A DNA stretch of 37,822 nt from Pseudomonadota bacterium (GCA_023433925.1 JAEYTO010000051.1:1-37822), one strand, 5' to 3'; shown: positions 27,203-35,928, counted from the first letter of the stretch. A program made the numbers and translations. The notes: a model not told the origin generated them from the letters alone.

Positions 27203-28078
27203 ATGGAAAAGCACCTGCTCGTGACCATCAGCGAAGACAAGAGCGCGCTCTACGGGGTGCGCTTCGTGAGCCGCTTCTTCACCAACCCGGCGGACGTGCG
27301 CCTGACCCTGTTCGCCTCCACGCCCCAGGCGCCCGATCCCATGGGCAGCGGCCTGGGCTACGAGGGCAAGCTGCGCGCCGACGAGTATGACGAGCTGGCC
27401 CGCCGGCGCAGCCAGGAGGCCGTGGAGCGGGCCATGGACCTGCTCAAGGGCCGGGGCTTTCCCGTGGACTCCCTGGAGAGCAAGGTCGTGCCCCGGCGTT
27501 TCTCCAAGGTCATGGACATCGTGCAGGAGGCCGAGGCCGGCATGTACGACGCCGTGGTCCTGGGCCGGCGGGGCCTGGGCCGGCTGGAGGAGGCCGTGGA
27601 GCAGAGCGTCAGCTCCGGGCTGCTCGTGGAGGGCACGTCCATCCCCATGTGGATCTGCCGCATGCCCGAGATGAACCGCAAAGGCGTGCTCGCCTGCGTT
27701 GACGGCTCGGTGCCGTCCTACCAGGCCGTGGACCACGCCTCGTTCATGCTCGCCGGGGAGCCGGGCCACGAGCTGACCCTGCTCGGCGTGGACGCCTCGC
27801 CCCTGGCCACGGGCGCGGACTGGAGCGTGATCTTCGACAAGTGCCTGCAGATCGCCCGCACCAACGGCCTGGAGCAGGAGCGCGTCAAGACGCGCATCGT
27901 CCAGGGCTCCAATGTCGGCCAGACCATTCTGGCCGAGGCCGAGCGCGGCCGCTACGCCGTCGTGGCCGTGGGCCACTCGGGCAGGGTCCGGCGGCTCATG
28001 GGCAGGTACCTGTTCGGCTCCACGACCAACACGCTCCTGCGCAAGCTCACGGGCGCGGCCCTGTGGGTGACGCGCTAG
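27203..28078 (+). CDS. tandem-domain universal stress protein
   Basis: This 291-residue cytoplasmic protein has two Usp folds (about 1-150 and 158-291). The second has the ATP-binding motif GHSGRVRRLMGRYLFGST (G-x2-G-x9-G-S/T type), and the first has a related VVLGRRGLGRLEEAVEQS. It likely binds ATP or another nucleotide and acts in stress adaptation; the specific role is unknown. The stop is only 14 bases before the N-ATPase beta gene, and that spacer contains the beta ribosome binding site, so the genes are almost certainly cotranscribed. A connection between this protein and N-ATPase regulation is inference. Confidence 0.85.
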   Translation: MEKHLLVTISEDKSALYGVRFVSRFFTNPADVRLTLFASTPQAPDPMGSGLGYEGKLRADEYDELARRRSQEAVERAMDLLKGRGFPVDSLESKVVPRRFSKVMDIVQEAEAGMYDAVVLGRRGLGRLEEAVEQSVSSGLLVEGTSIPMWICRMPEMNRKGVLACVDGSVPSYQAVDHASFMLAGEPGHELTLLGVDASPLATGADWSVIFDKCLQIARTNGLEQERVKTRIVQGSNVGQTILAEAERGRYAVVAVGHSGRVRRLMGRYLFGSTTNTLLRKLTGAALWVTR

Positions 28079-28092
28079 GCCAGGAAGGAGGC

Positions 28093-29646
28093 ATGGACTA
28101 CACGGGAAGCATACGCGCGGTGCGCGGGAGCGTGGTGGACGTGGGCTTCGACGGCCCGCTGCCGCCCATGCGCTCGGTGCTGCGCGTCTTATCCGGGCCG
28201 TCGGGCTCGGGGGGCGGGCAGGTCGTCCTGGAGGTCGCCGACCACCTGAGCGAGAGGCTCGTGCGCGCCATCGCCCTGTCGCCCACGGGCGGGCTGGCCC
28301 GCGGCGACACGGCCCATGGCGACGGCTCGACGCTCACGGCTCCCGTGGGCAAGGAGCTGCTTGGCCGCATGTTCAACGTCTTCGGCCAGGCCATCGACGG
28401 CCAGGAGGAGCTGACAGGCCTGCCCCGGCGCTCCATCCACCAGGCGCCGATCCCGCTGGCCGACCGCGTGCCGGGCCAGGAAGTCTTCCTGACCGGCATC
28501 AAGGCCCTGGACCTGCTCGTGCCGCTGGAAAAGGGCGGCAAGGCCGGGCTGTTCGGAGGCGCGGGCGTGGGCAAGACCGTGCTCATCACCGAGCTGATCC
28601 ACAACATGGTCGGCGCGCACAAGGGTGTGTCCATCTTCGCCGGCATCGGCGAGCGCAACCGCGAGGGCGAGGAGCTGCACCGCGAGATGCGCGAGGCGGG
28701 CGTGCTCGGCAACAGCGTGCTCGTGTTCGGCCAGATGAACGAGCCGCCGGGCAGCCGCTTCAGGGTCGGCCACACGGCCCTGACCATGGCAGAATACTTC
28801 CGCGACGACCTGCGCCAGGACGTGCTCCTGCTCATCGACAACATCTTCCGCTTCATCCAGGCCGGCAGCGAGCTGTCCACGCTCCTGGGCCGGCTGCCCT
28901 CGCGCCTGGGCTACCAGCCCACGCTGGGCAACGAGCTGTCCGAGCTTGAGGAGCGCATCGCGAGCAGCAGGCAGGCGGCCATCACCTCCATCCAGGCCGT
29001 GTACGTGCCGGCCGACGACCTGACCGACCCCTCGGCCGTGCACACCTTCGAGCACCTCTCGGCCTCCATCGTCCTGTCGCGCAAGCGGGCCAGCCAGGGC
29101 CTGTACCCGGCCGTGGACCCGCTGGAGTCCAGCTCGACCATGCTCGCCCCGCGCGTGGTGGGCCGGCGGCACTACGACGTGGCCCGCGAGGCGCGGCGCA
29201 CCCTGGCCGCCTACGAGGATCTCAAGGACATCATCTCCATGCTCGGCCTGGAGGAGCTGTCGCGCGAGGACCGCAAGATCGTGGAGCGGGCGCGCAGGCT
29301 GGAGCGCTTCCTGACCCAGCCCTTCTTCACCACCGAGGCCTTCACGGGCATGGAAGGCCGCCTGGTGGACCTGGAGAACTCCATCGAGGGCTGCGAGCGC
29401 ATCCTGAATGACGAGTTTTCCGACCTCTCCGAGGGCGACCTGTACATGATCGGCAAGGTCGACGAGGCCCGCGACAGGCGCGAGAAGGAGCGGACCAAGG
29501 CCAGACGGGCGGGCAAATCCGAGGGCCAGGCATCCGGCGAGGCCGGGGCGGGCGCGGGCGGGCCCGCCTCGGCCCGGACCAGGAGCGAGGGGGACGCGTC
29601 TGGCGCATCTGGCGCTTCGGGGCGCGGCGGGGGGACCGGGACATGA
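28093..29646 (+). CDS. atpD: N-type ATPase beta subunit
   Basis: This is the catalytic subunit of the soluble headpiece. The 517-residue protein shows Walker A GGAGVGKT (155-162), ERNREGEE, the DNIFRF motif (LLIDNIFRFIQAGSE) and the conserved SRLGYQPTL. Having atpD first in the operon, followed by atpC, is the distinguishing order of N-ATPases. The body ends around residue 458; a 58-residue tail rich in Gly, Ala, Ser and Arg follows, which ordinary beta subunits (about 470) lack. AAGGAGG sits very close to ATG 28093. The stop overlaps the atpC start (ATGA). Confidence 0.96.
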   Translation: MDYTGSIRAVRGSVVDVGFDGPLPPMRSVLRVLSGPSGSGGGQVVLEVADHLSERLVRAIALSPTGGLARGDTAHGDGSTLTAPVGKELLGRMFNVFGQAIDGQEELTGLPRRSIHQAPIPLADRVPGQEVFLTGIKALDLLVPLEKGGKAGLFGGAGVGKTVLITELIHNMVGAHKGVSIFAGIGERNREGEELHREMREAGVLGNSVLVFGQMNEPPGSRFRVGHTALTMAEYFRDDLRQDVLLLIDNIFRFIQAGSELSTLLGRLPSRLGYQPTLGNELSELEERIASSRQAAITSIQAVYVPADDLTDPSAVHTFEHLSASIVLSRKRASQGLYPAVDPLESSSTMLAPRVVGRRHYDVAREARRTLAAYEDLKDIISMLGLEELSREDRKIVERARRLERFLTQPFFTTEAFTGMEGRLVDLENSIEGCERILNDEFSDLSEGDLYMIGKVDEARDRREKERTKARRAGKSEGQASGEAGAGAGGPASARTRSEGDASGASGASGRGGGTGT

Positions 29647-30026
29647 GGCTGCGCATCAACATCCCCTCGCGCGTGTTTCTGGAGGCCGAGGCGGACAAGG
29701 TCTCGGCCAGGAGCCCGGCCGGCGGCTTCACCCTGCTGCCCAGGCACATCGACTTGGCCACGGTCATCGCGCCCGGCATCTTGTCGTATGCGCAGGGCGG
29801 CCAGGAGCATTTCGCGGCCGTGGCCGAGGGCATCCTGGTCAAGCTCGGCGACGAGGTGCTCGTGAGCGTGCGCGCCGCGGCGAGCGGCGAGCTGGGCGAG
29901 CTGCGCGAGGCCGTGCACAGGATGGTCGAGGACGTGGACGAACACGAGCAGGCCGCGCGCTCGGCCGTTACCCGCCTGGAGGCCTCCTTCGTGCGGCGCT
30001 TCCTGGAGATCGGCAGACGTGGCTGA
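29643..30026 (+). CDS. atpC: N-type ATPase epsilon subunit
   Basis: This is the central-stalk subunit that contacts the c-ring. The 127-residue protein has the N-terminal beta-sandwich (LLPRHIDLATVIAPGILSY is the diagnostic 'LPRH' region) and a short C-terminal helical part. It overlaps atpD by four bases and atpQ by eight. Placement of atpC second in the operon is specific to the N-ATPase arrangement; in regular F-ATPase operons it is last. Confidence 0.93.
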   Translation: MRLRINIPSRVFLEAEADKVSARSPAGGFTLLPRHIDLATVIAPGILSYAQGGQEHFAAVAEGILVKLGDEVLVSVRAAASGELGELREAVHRMVEDVDEHEQAARSAVTRLEASFVRRFLEIGRRG

Positions 30027-30393
30027 CGAAAAACGCCCTGGACGGGACAGGCGGCGCGAATCCCCTGACAAGCTCGCCGAATGCGTCGGCCGGGAGGAGA
30101 AGCGCAAGCTGTGGGCCAGACGCCACAGGGGCGGCGAGGTCTGGTTCGGCCTCGGCGCGTTCGGGATCATCGGCTGGGCCGTGGCCGTGCCCACCGTGCT
30201 GCTGACCTCTCTGGGCATCTGGCTCGACGCGCGCTATCCTACGCACTTCTCCTGGGCGCTGGCGCTGCTCGTGGCCGGCATCGTCCTGGGCTGCGTGAAC
30301 GCCTGGTACTGGGTGCGCAGGGAGCACGGCGACATCATGCGCGAGCGGCAGAGACCGGACGAGAGGCCAGATAAGGACGAGGAAAAAAGATGA
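30019..30393 (+). CDS. atpQ: N-ATPase AtpQ (AtpI-like) membrane protein
   Basis: This 124-residue protein has a charged N-terminus and two membrane helices (about 41-65 and 78-97), ending in a basic/acidic tail. Position third in the operon identifies it as AtpQ, the AtpI-like component found only in N-ATPase operons; it probably helps assemble the c-ring. It starts at GTG 30019 inside the atpC end. Its stop overlaps the atpR start. Confidence 0.88.
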   Translation: MADEKRPGRDRRRESPDKLAECVGREEKRKLWARRHRGGEVWFGLGAFGIIGWAVAVPTVLLTSLGIWLDARYPTHFSWALALLVAGIVLGCVNAWYWVRREHGDIMRERQRPDERPDKDEEKR

Positions 30394-30695
30394 ACGGCAC
30401 ATGGCTGATCCAGATCATCATCGGCCTCCTGGCCGGCGCCGGTCTGGCCGCCGCGCACTTCGGCGGGCTGTGGGCCACGCTGCGGGCCATGCCCGGCCTG
30501 GCCCGGCCGCGCCTGGCCTTCTGGTCCTCGCTGGCCCTGCGCTTCGGGCTGACCCTGGGCGGCTTCTACCTGCTGCTCCTGGCGGGCCCAGGCTTTTTCT
30601 TCCCGGCCCTGCTCGGCTTCCTGCTGGCCAGGATACTCGCCTCGGCCTGGGCGGGCGGCGGCCGGACATCCCGGAGCGCATCGTCATGGAAATAA
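30390..30695 (+). CDS. atpR: N-ATPase AtpR subunit
   Basis: This 101-residue hydrophobic protein has about three membrane segments and a conserved-looking RFGLTLGGFYLLL stretch in the middle. AtpR occurs only in N-ATPase operons, between atpQ and atpB; it has been proposed to interact with the c-ring or assist assembly. Overlaps on both sides (atpQ by four bases, atpB by ten) mark tight translational coupling. Confidence 0.87.
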   Translation: MNGTWLIQIIIGLLAGAGLAAAHFGGLWATLRAMPGLARPRLAFWSSLALRFGLTLGGFYLLLLAGPGFFFPALLGFLLARILASAWAGGGRTSRSASSWK

Positions 30696-31402
30696 GCTCC
30701 GACGCCATTGTCTTCTGGCGGCACGGCTTCATCGAGCTCAACCTGACCATGGTCACGACCTGGGTCATCATGGCCGCGCTCACGCTCATATCCTGGCTGG
30801 CCACGCGCAACCTGACCACCGGCCCGGACATCGGCCGCTGGCAGAATCTGCTCGAATCCATCGTATCGACCATCCGCGAGCAGATCGCCGAGGTCACCAA
30901 GCGCGACCCGAGCCTGTTCATGCCCTTCCTGGGCACGATCTTCCTCTTCGTGGCCCTCTCGAACCTGTTGACCATCCTGCCCTTCTACCAGCCGCCCACG
31001 GGCTCGCTGTCCACCACGGCGGCCCTGGCCATCTGCGTGTTCATCGCCGTGCCCATCTACGGCATCGCGGATCGAGGGCTGCTCGGCTACCTGCGCACCT
31101 TCGCCGAGCCCACGCCCATCATGCTGCCCTTCAACGTCATCAGCGAGATCGCGCGCACCCTGGCCCTGGCCGTACGCCTGTTCGGCAACATCATGAGCGG
31201 AACCATGATCGGGGCCATCCTCATCGCCATCACGCCTTTCATCTTTCCGGTGATCATGCAGCTGCTCGGCCTGCTCACGGGCATGGTCCAGGCCTATATC
31301 TTCGCGGTGCTCGCCGCGGTGTACATCGCCTCGGGCATGCGCGCCCGCGAGCAGACGGAAGCCAAGCATAAACAGAAACACGAGGAAAACGTCCATGGGT
31401 GA
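30686..31402 (+). CDS. atpB: N-type ATPase subunit a
   Basis: This is the membrane stator subunit forming the ion half-channels. The 238 residues have five or six helices. The essential Arg sits in the conserved LAVRLFGNIMSG motif (Arg about 164, equivalent to E. coli R210), and a later LLGLLTGMVQAYIFAVLAAVY helix completes the channel. ATG 30686 follows GGAG nine bases upstream and overlaps the atpR end; the stop overlaps the atpE start. Confidence 0.94.
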   Translation: MEISSDAIVFWRHGFIELNLTMVTTWVIMAALTLISWLATRNLTTGPDIGRWQNLLESIVSTIREQIAEVTKRDPSLFMPFLGTIFLFVALSNLLTILPFYQPPTGSLSTTAALAICVFIAVPIYGIADRGLLGYLRTFAEPTPIMLPFNVISEIARTLALAVRLFGNIMSGTMIGAILIAITPFIFPVIMQLLGLLTGMVQAYIFAVLAAVYIASGMRAREQTEAKHKQKHEENVHG

Positions 31403-31679
31403 TCTTGCATGGATCGGCGTGGCCTCCATTTTTTCGGCGGCCATCTGCATCGGCATCGGAGCCATCGGCCCGGCGCTGGGCGAGGGAAGGGCCGTGGCCC
31501 AGGCCTTGGCCTCCATCGCCCAGCAGCCCGACGAAACCGGCACCATCACGCGCACGCTCTTCGTGGGCCTGGCCATGATCGAGTCCACGGCCATCTACTG
31601 CTTCGTGGTGTCCATGATCCTCATCTTCGCCAACCCGTTCTGGAATCACTTCGTCCAGCAGGCCGGCGGCGGAGGCTAG
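31395..31679 (+). CDS. atpE: N-type ATPase subunit c (rotor ring)
   Basis: This is the two-helix hairpin that assembles the ion-carrying ring (94 residues). Helix 2 has the ion-binding E63-S64-T65 with Y68 (AMIESTAIY), the Na+ ligand signature known from Ilyobacter tartaricus c. Helix 1 has Glu at residue 30 (ALGEGRA), where Na+-type c subunits have Gln; this double-carboxylate arrangement is common in N-ATPases. The polar loop AQQPDETG is typical. GAGGA precedes ATG 31395. Ion specificity cannot be settled from sequence alone. Confidence 0.95.
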   Translation: MGDLAWIGVASIFSAAICIGIGAIGPALGEGRAVAQALASIAQQPDETGTITRTLFVGLAMIESTAIYCFVVSMILIFANPFWNHFVQQAGGGG

Positions 31680-31681
31680 CC

Positions 31682-32488
31682 GTGCTCATCGACTGGTTCA
31701 CCGTCGGCGTGCAGATCGTCAACTTCCTCATCCTGGTCTGGCTCTTGCGGCATTTTTTGTACGGCCCCATAGTCAAGATCATGAAGCGCCGGTCCGAACG
31801 CATCGCCAGCGAGGTCAACGAGGCCAGGGCGGCCCGCCGCGAGGCCGAGGACAAGGAGCAGCGCCTGAACCAGGAGCGCGCCGAGCTGCAAGCCGAGCGC
31901 GATCAGCTCATGGAGCAGGCCAAGGAGGAGGTGCGCGCCTGGCGCGAGGAGGCCATGGAGCGGGCGCGCGCGGAGATCGACGAGAATCGCGGGTCCTGGC
32001 TGGAGGGCCTGGCGCGCGAGCAGGAGCGCGCGGCGGACATGCTCAGACGGCGCATCGCTTCCCAGGTGGTGGCGGTCTCGCGCGCGGTCCTCGTGGACCT
32101 GGCCGACGCATCCCTGGAGATCCAGGTGGCCGAGCTTTTCCTGAAGCAGCTCCGGCGTCAGAAGGATCGGGGTGGGCCTGGCTTCGGCCATTCCGGCGAG
32201 GTGCGCCTGCGTATCGGGGGCGAACTGCCGAACCAGATCCGGGAACGGCTGCGCAATGAGCTTGCGCACCTCTTCCCGTCCGCCGCCTCGGTCGCCGTGA
32301 GCGAAGACCGTGAGCTGGGCTTCGGCCTGAGTCTCGTGGCCGGCGACCGCAAGTGGGATTTCAACCTGGACGAGTACCTGCGCAACCTGGAGCAGGACGT
32401 CCTGGCCGGCTTGCAGCCCACGCGGCGCGCCGAGGGTCGCGCCCAGGCCAGCGGACGCGGCCCCTCAAGCCCCGTGGAGGCCGCGTGA
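31682..32488 (+). CDS. atpF: N-type ATPase subunit b with delta-like C-terminal domain
   Basis: This is the peripheral stalk subunit. The 268 residues begin with one membrane helix (VGVQIVNFLILVWLLRHFL), then a long charged helix with repeated Glu/Ala/Arg (30-165). Residues from about 175 look like the C-terminal domain of delta (GELPNQIRERLRNELAH, then ELGFGLSLVAGDRKWDFNL), so b and delta functions appear fused. No separate delta gene is in the operon, consistent with this. It starts at GTG 31682 after GGAGG; the stop overlaps the atpA start. Confidence 0.92.
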   Translation: MLIDWFTVGVQIVNFLILVWLLRHFLYGPIVKIMKRRSERIASEVNEARAARREAEDKEQRLNQERAELQAERDQLMEQAKEEVRAWREEAMERARAEIDENRGSWLEGLAREQERAADMLRRRIASQVVAVSRAVLVDLADASLEIQVAELFLKQLRRQKDRGGPGFGHSGEVRLRIGGELPNQIRERLRNELAHLFPSAASVAVSEDRELGFGLSLVAGDRKWDFNLDEYLRNLEQDVLAGLQPTRRAEGRAQASGRGPSSPVEAA

Positions 32489-34038
32489 GCGGCGGATTCC
32501 TCGACTCCGCGCTCGACCAGGTCGGCCTGGTCATCGACCGGGCCCTGGCGCGCCGTGCGCCGGGAGCGGAACCCGAGGAGGTCGGCCGCGTGGTGTCCGT
32601 GGGCTCGGGCGTGGTTTGGGCCGAGGGCTTGGGCGGCGTCAAGGCCGAGGAGCTCGTGCTCCTGGGCGGGCGCATTCCGGGCCTGGCCATGGAAATACTG
32701 GAGAATCGCGTGGGCATCGCGCTCCTGGGCAAGGGCGGGCCGGCGACCGGCCCGCGCGACGAGGGCGCGCACGCGGGCATGGAGGTCACGCGCACGGGCC
32801 GCGTCATGGACGTGCCCATGGGCGCGGAGCTGCTCGGCCGCGTGGTGGACCCTCTGGGAACGCCCCTGGACCGCGAGGGTCCCATCCACGCCGAGGACCG
32901 CAGGCCGGCCCAGCGCGAGGCCCCGGCCATCCTCGACCGCGCGCCCGTGACCCGGCCCATGCAGACCGGGCTCAAGGTCGTGGACGCCCTGTTCCCCATC
33001 GGTCGCGGCCAGCGCGAGCTGATCCTGGGCGACCGGCAAACGGGCAAGACCTCCATGGCCGTGGACACCATCATCAACCAGCGCGGTTTCGGCGTGCTGT
33101 GCGTGTACTGCTCCATCGCCCAGAAAAGCTCCAGCCTGGCCAAGGTGGTGGACGACCTGCGCCGCTCCGGGGCCATGGAGCATACGGTGGTGGTGGCGGT
33201 GGAGGGCGAGGACCCGCCGGGCCTGCAATACATGGCGCCCTATGCGGCCACGACCATGGCCGAGTTCTTCATGGAGCAGGGCCGCGACGTGCTCATCGTC
33301 TACGACGACCTGACCCGCCACGCGCGGGCCTACCGCCAGCTCTCGCTGCTCCTGCGCAGGCCGCCGGGCCGCGAGGCCTTCCCCGGCGACATCTTCTTCA
33401 TCCACTCGCGCATGCTGGAGCGCGCCACGCACCTCAAGCCCGAGCTGGGCGGCGGCAGCCTGACGGCCCTGCCCATCATCGAGACCGAGGCCCAGAACCT
33501 GTCGGCCTACATCCCGACAAACCTCATCTCCATCACCGACGGCCAGCTCTATGTCTCGCCGGAGCTGTTCCGCAAGGGCCTGCTGCCGGCCGTGGACGTG
33601 GGCCTGTCCGTGTCGCGCGTGGGCGGCAAGGCCCAGCTTCCGGCCTACCGCAAGGTGGCCGGCGACCTGCGCCTGTCCTATTCGCAGTTCCAGGAGCTGG
33701 AGACCTTCGCGCGCTTCGGCACGCGCCTGGACGAGCGCACGCGCCAGAAGCTCGACCACGGCCGCCGCGTGCGCGAGGCCCTCAAGCAGAACGAGCACGA
33801 TCTCCTGTCGCCCGGCGAGCAGATCGTCATGCTCTACGCCGTGTCCGAGGGACTGCTCGACGCCCTGCCCATCGAGCGCATGGCCGAGGCCCAGGACAGG
33901 CTCATCGCCGCCGCCCGCGAGCGCTGGGACCTGGAGGGCGAGGTCGCCCAGGCCGGCAGGACGAGCCCGCTTTGGGACCAGCTGCGCGAAGTGCTCGAAG
34001 CAACGGCCAAGGGGTTCCGGCAGCAGGGGCAGGCATGA
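32485..34038 (+). CDS. atpA: N-type ATPase alpha subunit
   Basis: This is the non-catalytic nucleotide-binding subunit of the headpiece. The 517-residue protein has an N-terminal beta-barrel, Walker A GDRQTGKT, the Walker B region VLIVYDDLTRHARAYRQ, and the conserved SRVGGKAQ. It begins at GTG 32485, overlapping the b-subunit stop by four bases, with GGAGG five bases upstream; the stop overlaps the atpG start. Together with beta it forms the alpha3beta3 hexamer. Confidence 0.96.
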   Translation: MSGGFLDSALDQVGLVIDRALARRAPGAEPEEVGRVVSVGSGVVWAEGLGGVKAEELVLLGGRIPGLAMEILENRVGIALLGKGGPATGPRDEGAHAGMEVTRTGRVMDVPMGAELLGRVVDPLGTPLDREGPIHAEDRRPAQREAPAILDRAPVTRPMQTGLKVVDALFPIGRGQRELILGDRQTGKTSMAVDTIINQRGFGVLCVYCSIAQKSSSLAKVVDDLRRSGAMEHTVVVAVEGEDPPGLQYMAPYAATTMAEFFMEQGRDVLIVYDDLTRHARAYRQLSLLLRRPPGREAFPGDIFFIHSRMLERATHLKPELGGGSLTALPIIETEAQNLSAYIPTNLISITDGQLYVSPELFRKGLLPAVDVGLSVSRVGGKAQLPAYRKVAGDLRLSYSQFQELETFARFGTRLDERTRQKLDHGRRVREALKQNEHDLLSPGEQIVMLYAVSEGLLDALPIERMAEAQDRLIAAARERWDLEGEVAQAGRTSPLWDQLREVLEATAKGFRQQGQA

Positions 34039-34904
34039 CCCTGGAGGACACCAAGCGCCAGATCAAGACCGCCGGCGACCTGCTCTCGGTGGTCAAGACC
34101 ATGAAGAGCCTGGCCTCGGTGAACATCCGCCAGTACGAGGAGGCCGTGCGCGCCCTGGACGGCTACAGCCGTGCCGTGGGCCTGGCTTGGCTGGCCCTGT
34201 TCCGCGCGGGCGGCGTCCGGCTGGCCGGAAGCTCCGGCCCGGCGGTGGTCCTGGTCATAGGCTCGGACCAGGGCATGGCCGGCCCGTTCAATGATGTCGC
34301 GCTCCAGAAGGCCTTCGAGGAAGAGCCCAACTTCCGCGACGGCGCGGAAGTGATCTACTGGGCCTCGGGGGAGCGGGCCTTGGCCGGCGTCGTGGACGCG
34401 GGCCGCGACATGGCCATGCACTTTCCCCTGCCAGGCAGCCTGGCCGGCATCGACGCCGCGGTCCTGCGCATCATCGAGGCCGTGGATAAATGGCGGCGCG
34501 AGAAAGGCGTCACGCGCTACTACGTGGTCTCCAACCGCCCGAGCGGCAAGACGGCCTACAGGCCCGAGGCGCGCAAGCTCCTGCCCCTGGACCAGGAGTG
34601 GGCCGGGCAGTTCGAGCGCCGCTCCTGGCCCGCGCGAAACATCCCCATGCTCGGCCTGTCGAGGGAGGACTTCTTCCGCCAGCTCTTCGGCCAGTATCTG
34701 TACGTGGAGCTGTACCAGGCCTACTGCCACTCCCTGGCCGGCGAGAACGCCGCGCGCCTGGCGGCCATGCAGTCGGCCGAGAAGAACATCGACGAGCTGC
34801 GGGAGCGCCTCGTGGCCGAGTACCGCCAGGAGCGCCAGACCGAGATCACCAGCGAGCTGCTGGACGTGATCTCGGGCTTCGAGGCCCTGGAGGGCGGCAA
34901 GTAG
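34035..34904 (+). CDS. atpG: N-type ATPase gamma subunit
   Basis: This is the rotor shaft that turns inside the alpha/beta hexamer. The 289 residues start with the N-terminal coiled-coil helix containing the conserved VVKTMKSLASVNI. A Rossmann-like core (SDQGMAGPFN, the family's 'D-x-G-L-x-G' region) follows, then the C-terminal helix with NAARLAAMQSAEKNI. Sequence is divergent from F-ATPase gamma, as in other N-ATPases. It is the last gene of the operon; only 34 bases separate it from the convergent hydrolase gene and no hairpin terminator is visible there. Confidence 0.93.
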   Translation: MTLEDTKRQIKTAGDLLSVVKTMKSLASVNIRQYEEAVRALDGYSRAVGLAWLALFRAGGVRLAGSSGPAVVLVIGSDQGMAGPFNDVALQKAFEEEPNFRDGAEVIYWASGERALAGVVDAGRDMAMHFPLPGSLAGIDAAVLRIIEAVDKWRREKGVTRYYVVSNRPSGKTAYRPEARKLLPLDQEWAGQFERRSWPARNIPMLGLSREDFFRQLFGQYLYVELYQAYCHSLAGENAARLAAMQSAEKNIDELRERLVAEYRQERQTEITSELLDVISGFEALEGGK

Positions 34905-34938
34905 CGGAGCGGTTGCGGCACGATGGCGTTGACGGACG

Positions 34939-35928
34939 TCAGCCTTGTTCCCTCACGTCCTGGCCGGCGGCCTCTTCCAGGAACTCCGCCACCCGCCGCT
35001 CGGACCAGTACACGCCCGTGCCGTCCAGGGTCACGAAGCCCAGGTGGCCGCCATGGCGCTGGACCTCCAGGCGCAGGTTGGGATTCATGGCCGCCTCCAG
35101 GGCCGGGAAGCACTCCGGGGCCAGGAAGGGATCGTCGATGGCGTTGACGAGCAGGGTCGGCACGCGGATGTGCGCCAGGTGTGGCTTGGAGCTGGCCTTG
35201 CGCCAGTAATCGCGCGCGCCGGCGAAGCCGTGCAGCGGCGCGGTGAAGCGCTCGTCGAACTCCTCGAAGGTGTTGATGGACTCCAGGCCCTGGGTGTCCA
35301 GGAGCCCCGGAAAACGCTCCTGCTTCTCCCTTATCTTGCGGAGCAGCGTGCGCAGGAAATAGCGCATGTACACGCGGTTGACCGGCCGCGCCAGCGCTTC
35401 CGCCGAGGATTCCAGGTCGCAGGGCACGCTCAGGGTGGCCGCGGCGCAAATCTCGGCGGGCACGCGCTCCGGGTCCTCGCCCAGGTACTTGAGGATCTGG
35501 TTGCCGCCCATGGAGTAGCCCACCAGGGCCGCCATGGCGTAGCCGCCTTTGGCCAGGGCCGCGAGCAGGGCCAGGTGGAGGTCGTCCGTCTCGCCCGAGT
35601 GGTAGAGCCTGGGCAGCCGGTTGGGCTCGCCGCCGCAGCCCCGGTGGTTCATGGCCGCCACGTCCCAGCCGCTGGCGGACAGATGGGCCATGAGGTTGCT
35701 CGTGTGCAGGCCGCGCGAGTTGCCCTCCAGGCCGTGGCACAGGAAGACCAGCCTGCCGTGGCCGCCCGCGAGCCAGTCCAGGTCCAGGAAGTCGCCGTCG
35801 GGCAGCTCCAGGCGCTGGCGCTCCACGGGCAGGGCGCGGGTCTTGCGGAACAGGATCGGGTAGACCGTCTGGACATGGCCGTTGGTCAGGAAACGTGGGG
35901 GGGTGTATGTCCGCGCGGCGTTCAGCAT
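34939..35928 (-). CDS. YheT-family alpha/beta hydrolase
   Basis: This 329-residue serine hydrolase is of the YheT/ABHD1-3 type. Motifs in order are the N-terminal GHVQTVYP, the oxyanion region CHGLEGNSRG, MNHRGCGG, nucleophile elbow GYSMGG, the acid in AIDDPF and the catalytic His in RHGGHLGF. The substrate is unknown; family members act on lipid or short-chain esters. ATG 35928 has only weak Shine-Dalgarno support, but the frame upstream of it runs antisense into the divergent CDF gene. The two genes diverge across 67 bases. Confidence 0.9.
   Translation of the reverse strand: MLNAARTYTPPRFLTNGHVQTVYPILFRKTRALPVERQRLELPDGDFLDLDWLAGGHGRLVFLCHGLEGNSRGLHTSNLMAHLSASGWDVAAMNHRGCGGEPNRLPRLYHSGETDDLHLALLAALAKGGYAMAALVGYSMGGNQILKYLGEDPERVPAEICAAATLSVPCDLESSAEALARPVNRVYMRYFLRTLLRKIREKQERFPGLLDTQGLESINTFEEFDERFTAPLHGFAGARDYWRKASSKPHLAHIRVPTLLVNAIDDPFLAPECFPALEAAMNPNLRLEVQRHGGHLGFVTLDGTGVYWSERRVAEFLEEAAGQDVREQG

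Noticed and set aside
27203..34904. Ordinary F-type ATP synthase operon
   Set aside because: The order D-C-Q-R-B-E-F-A-G, the presence of atpQ and atpR and the absence of a delta gene identify the N-type instead.
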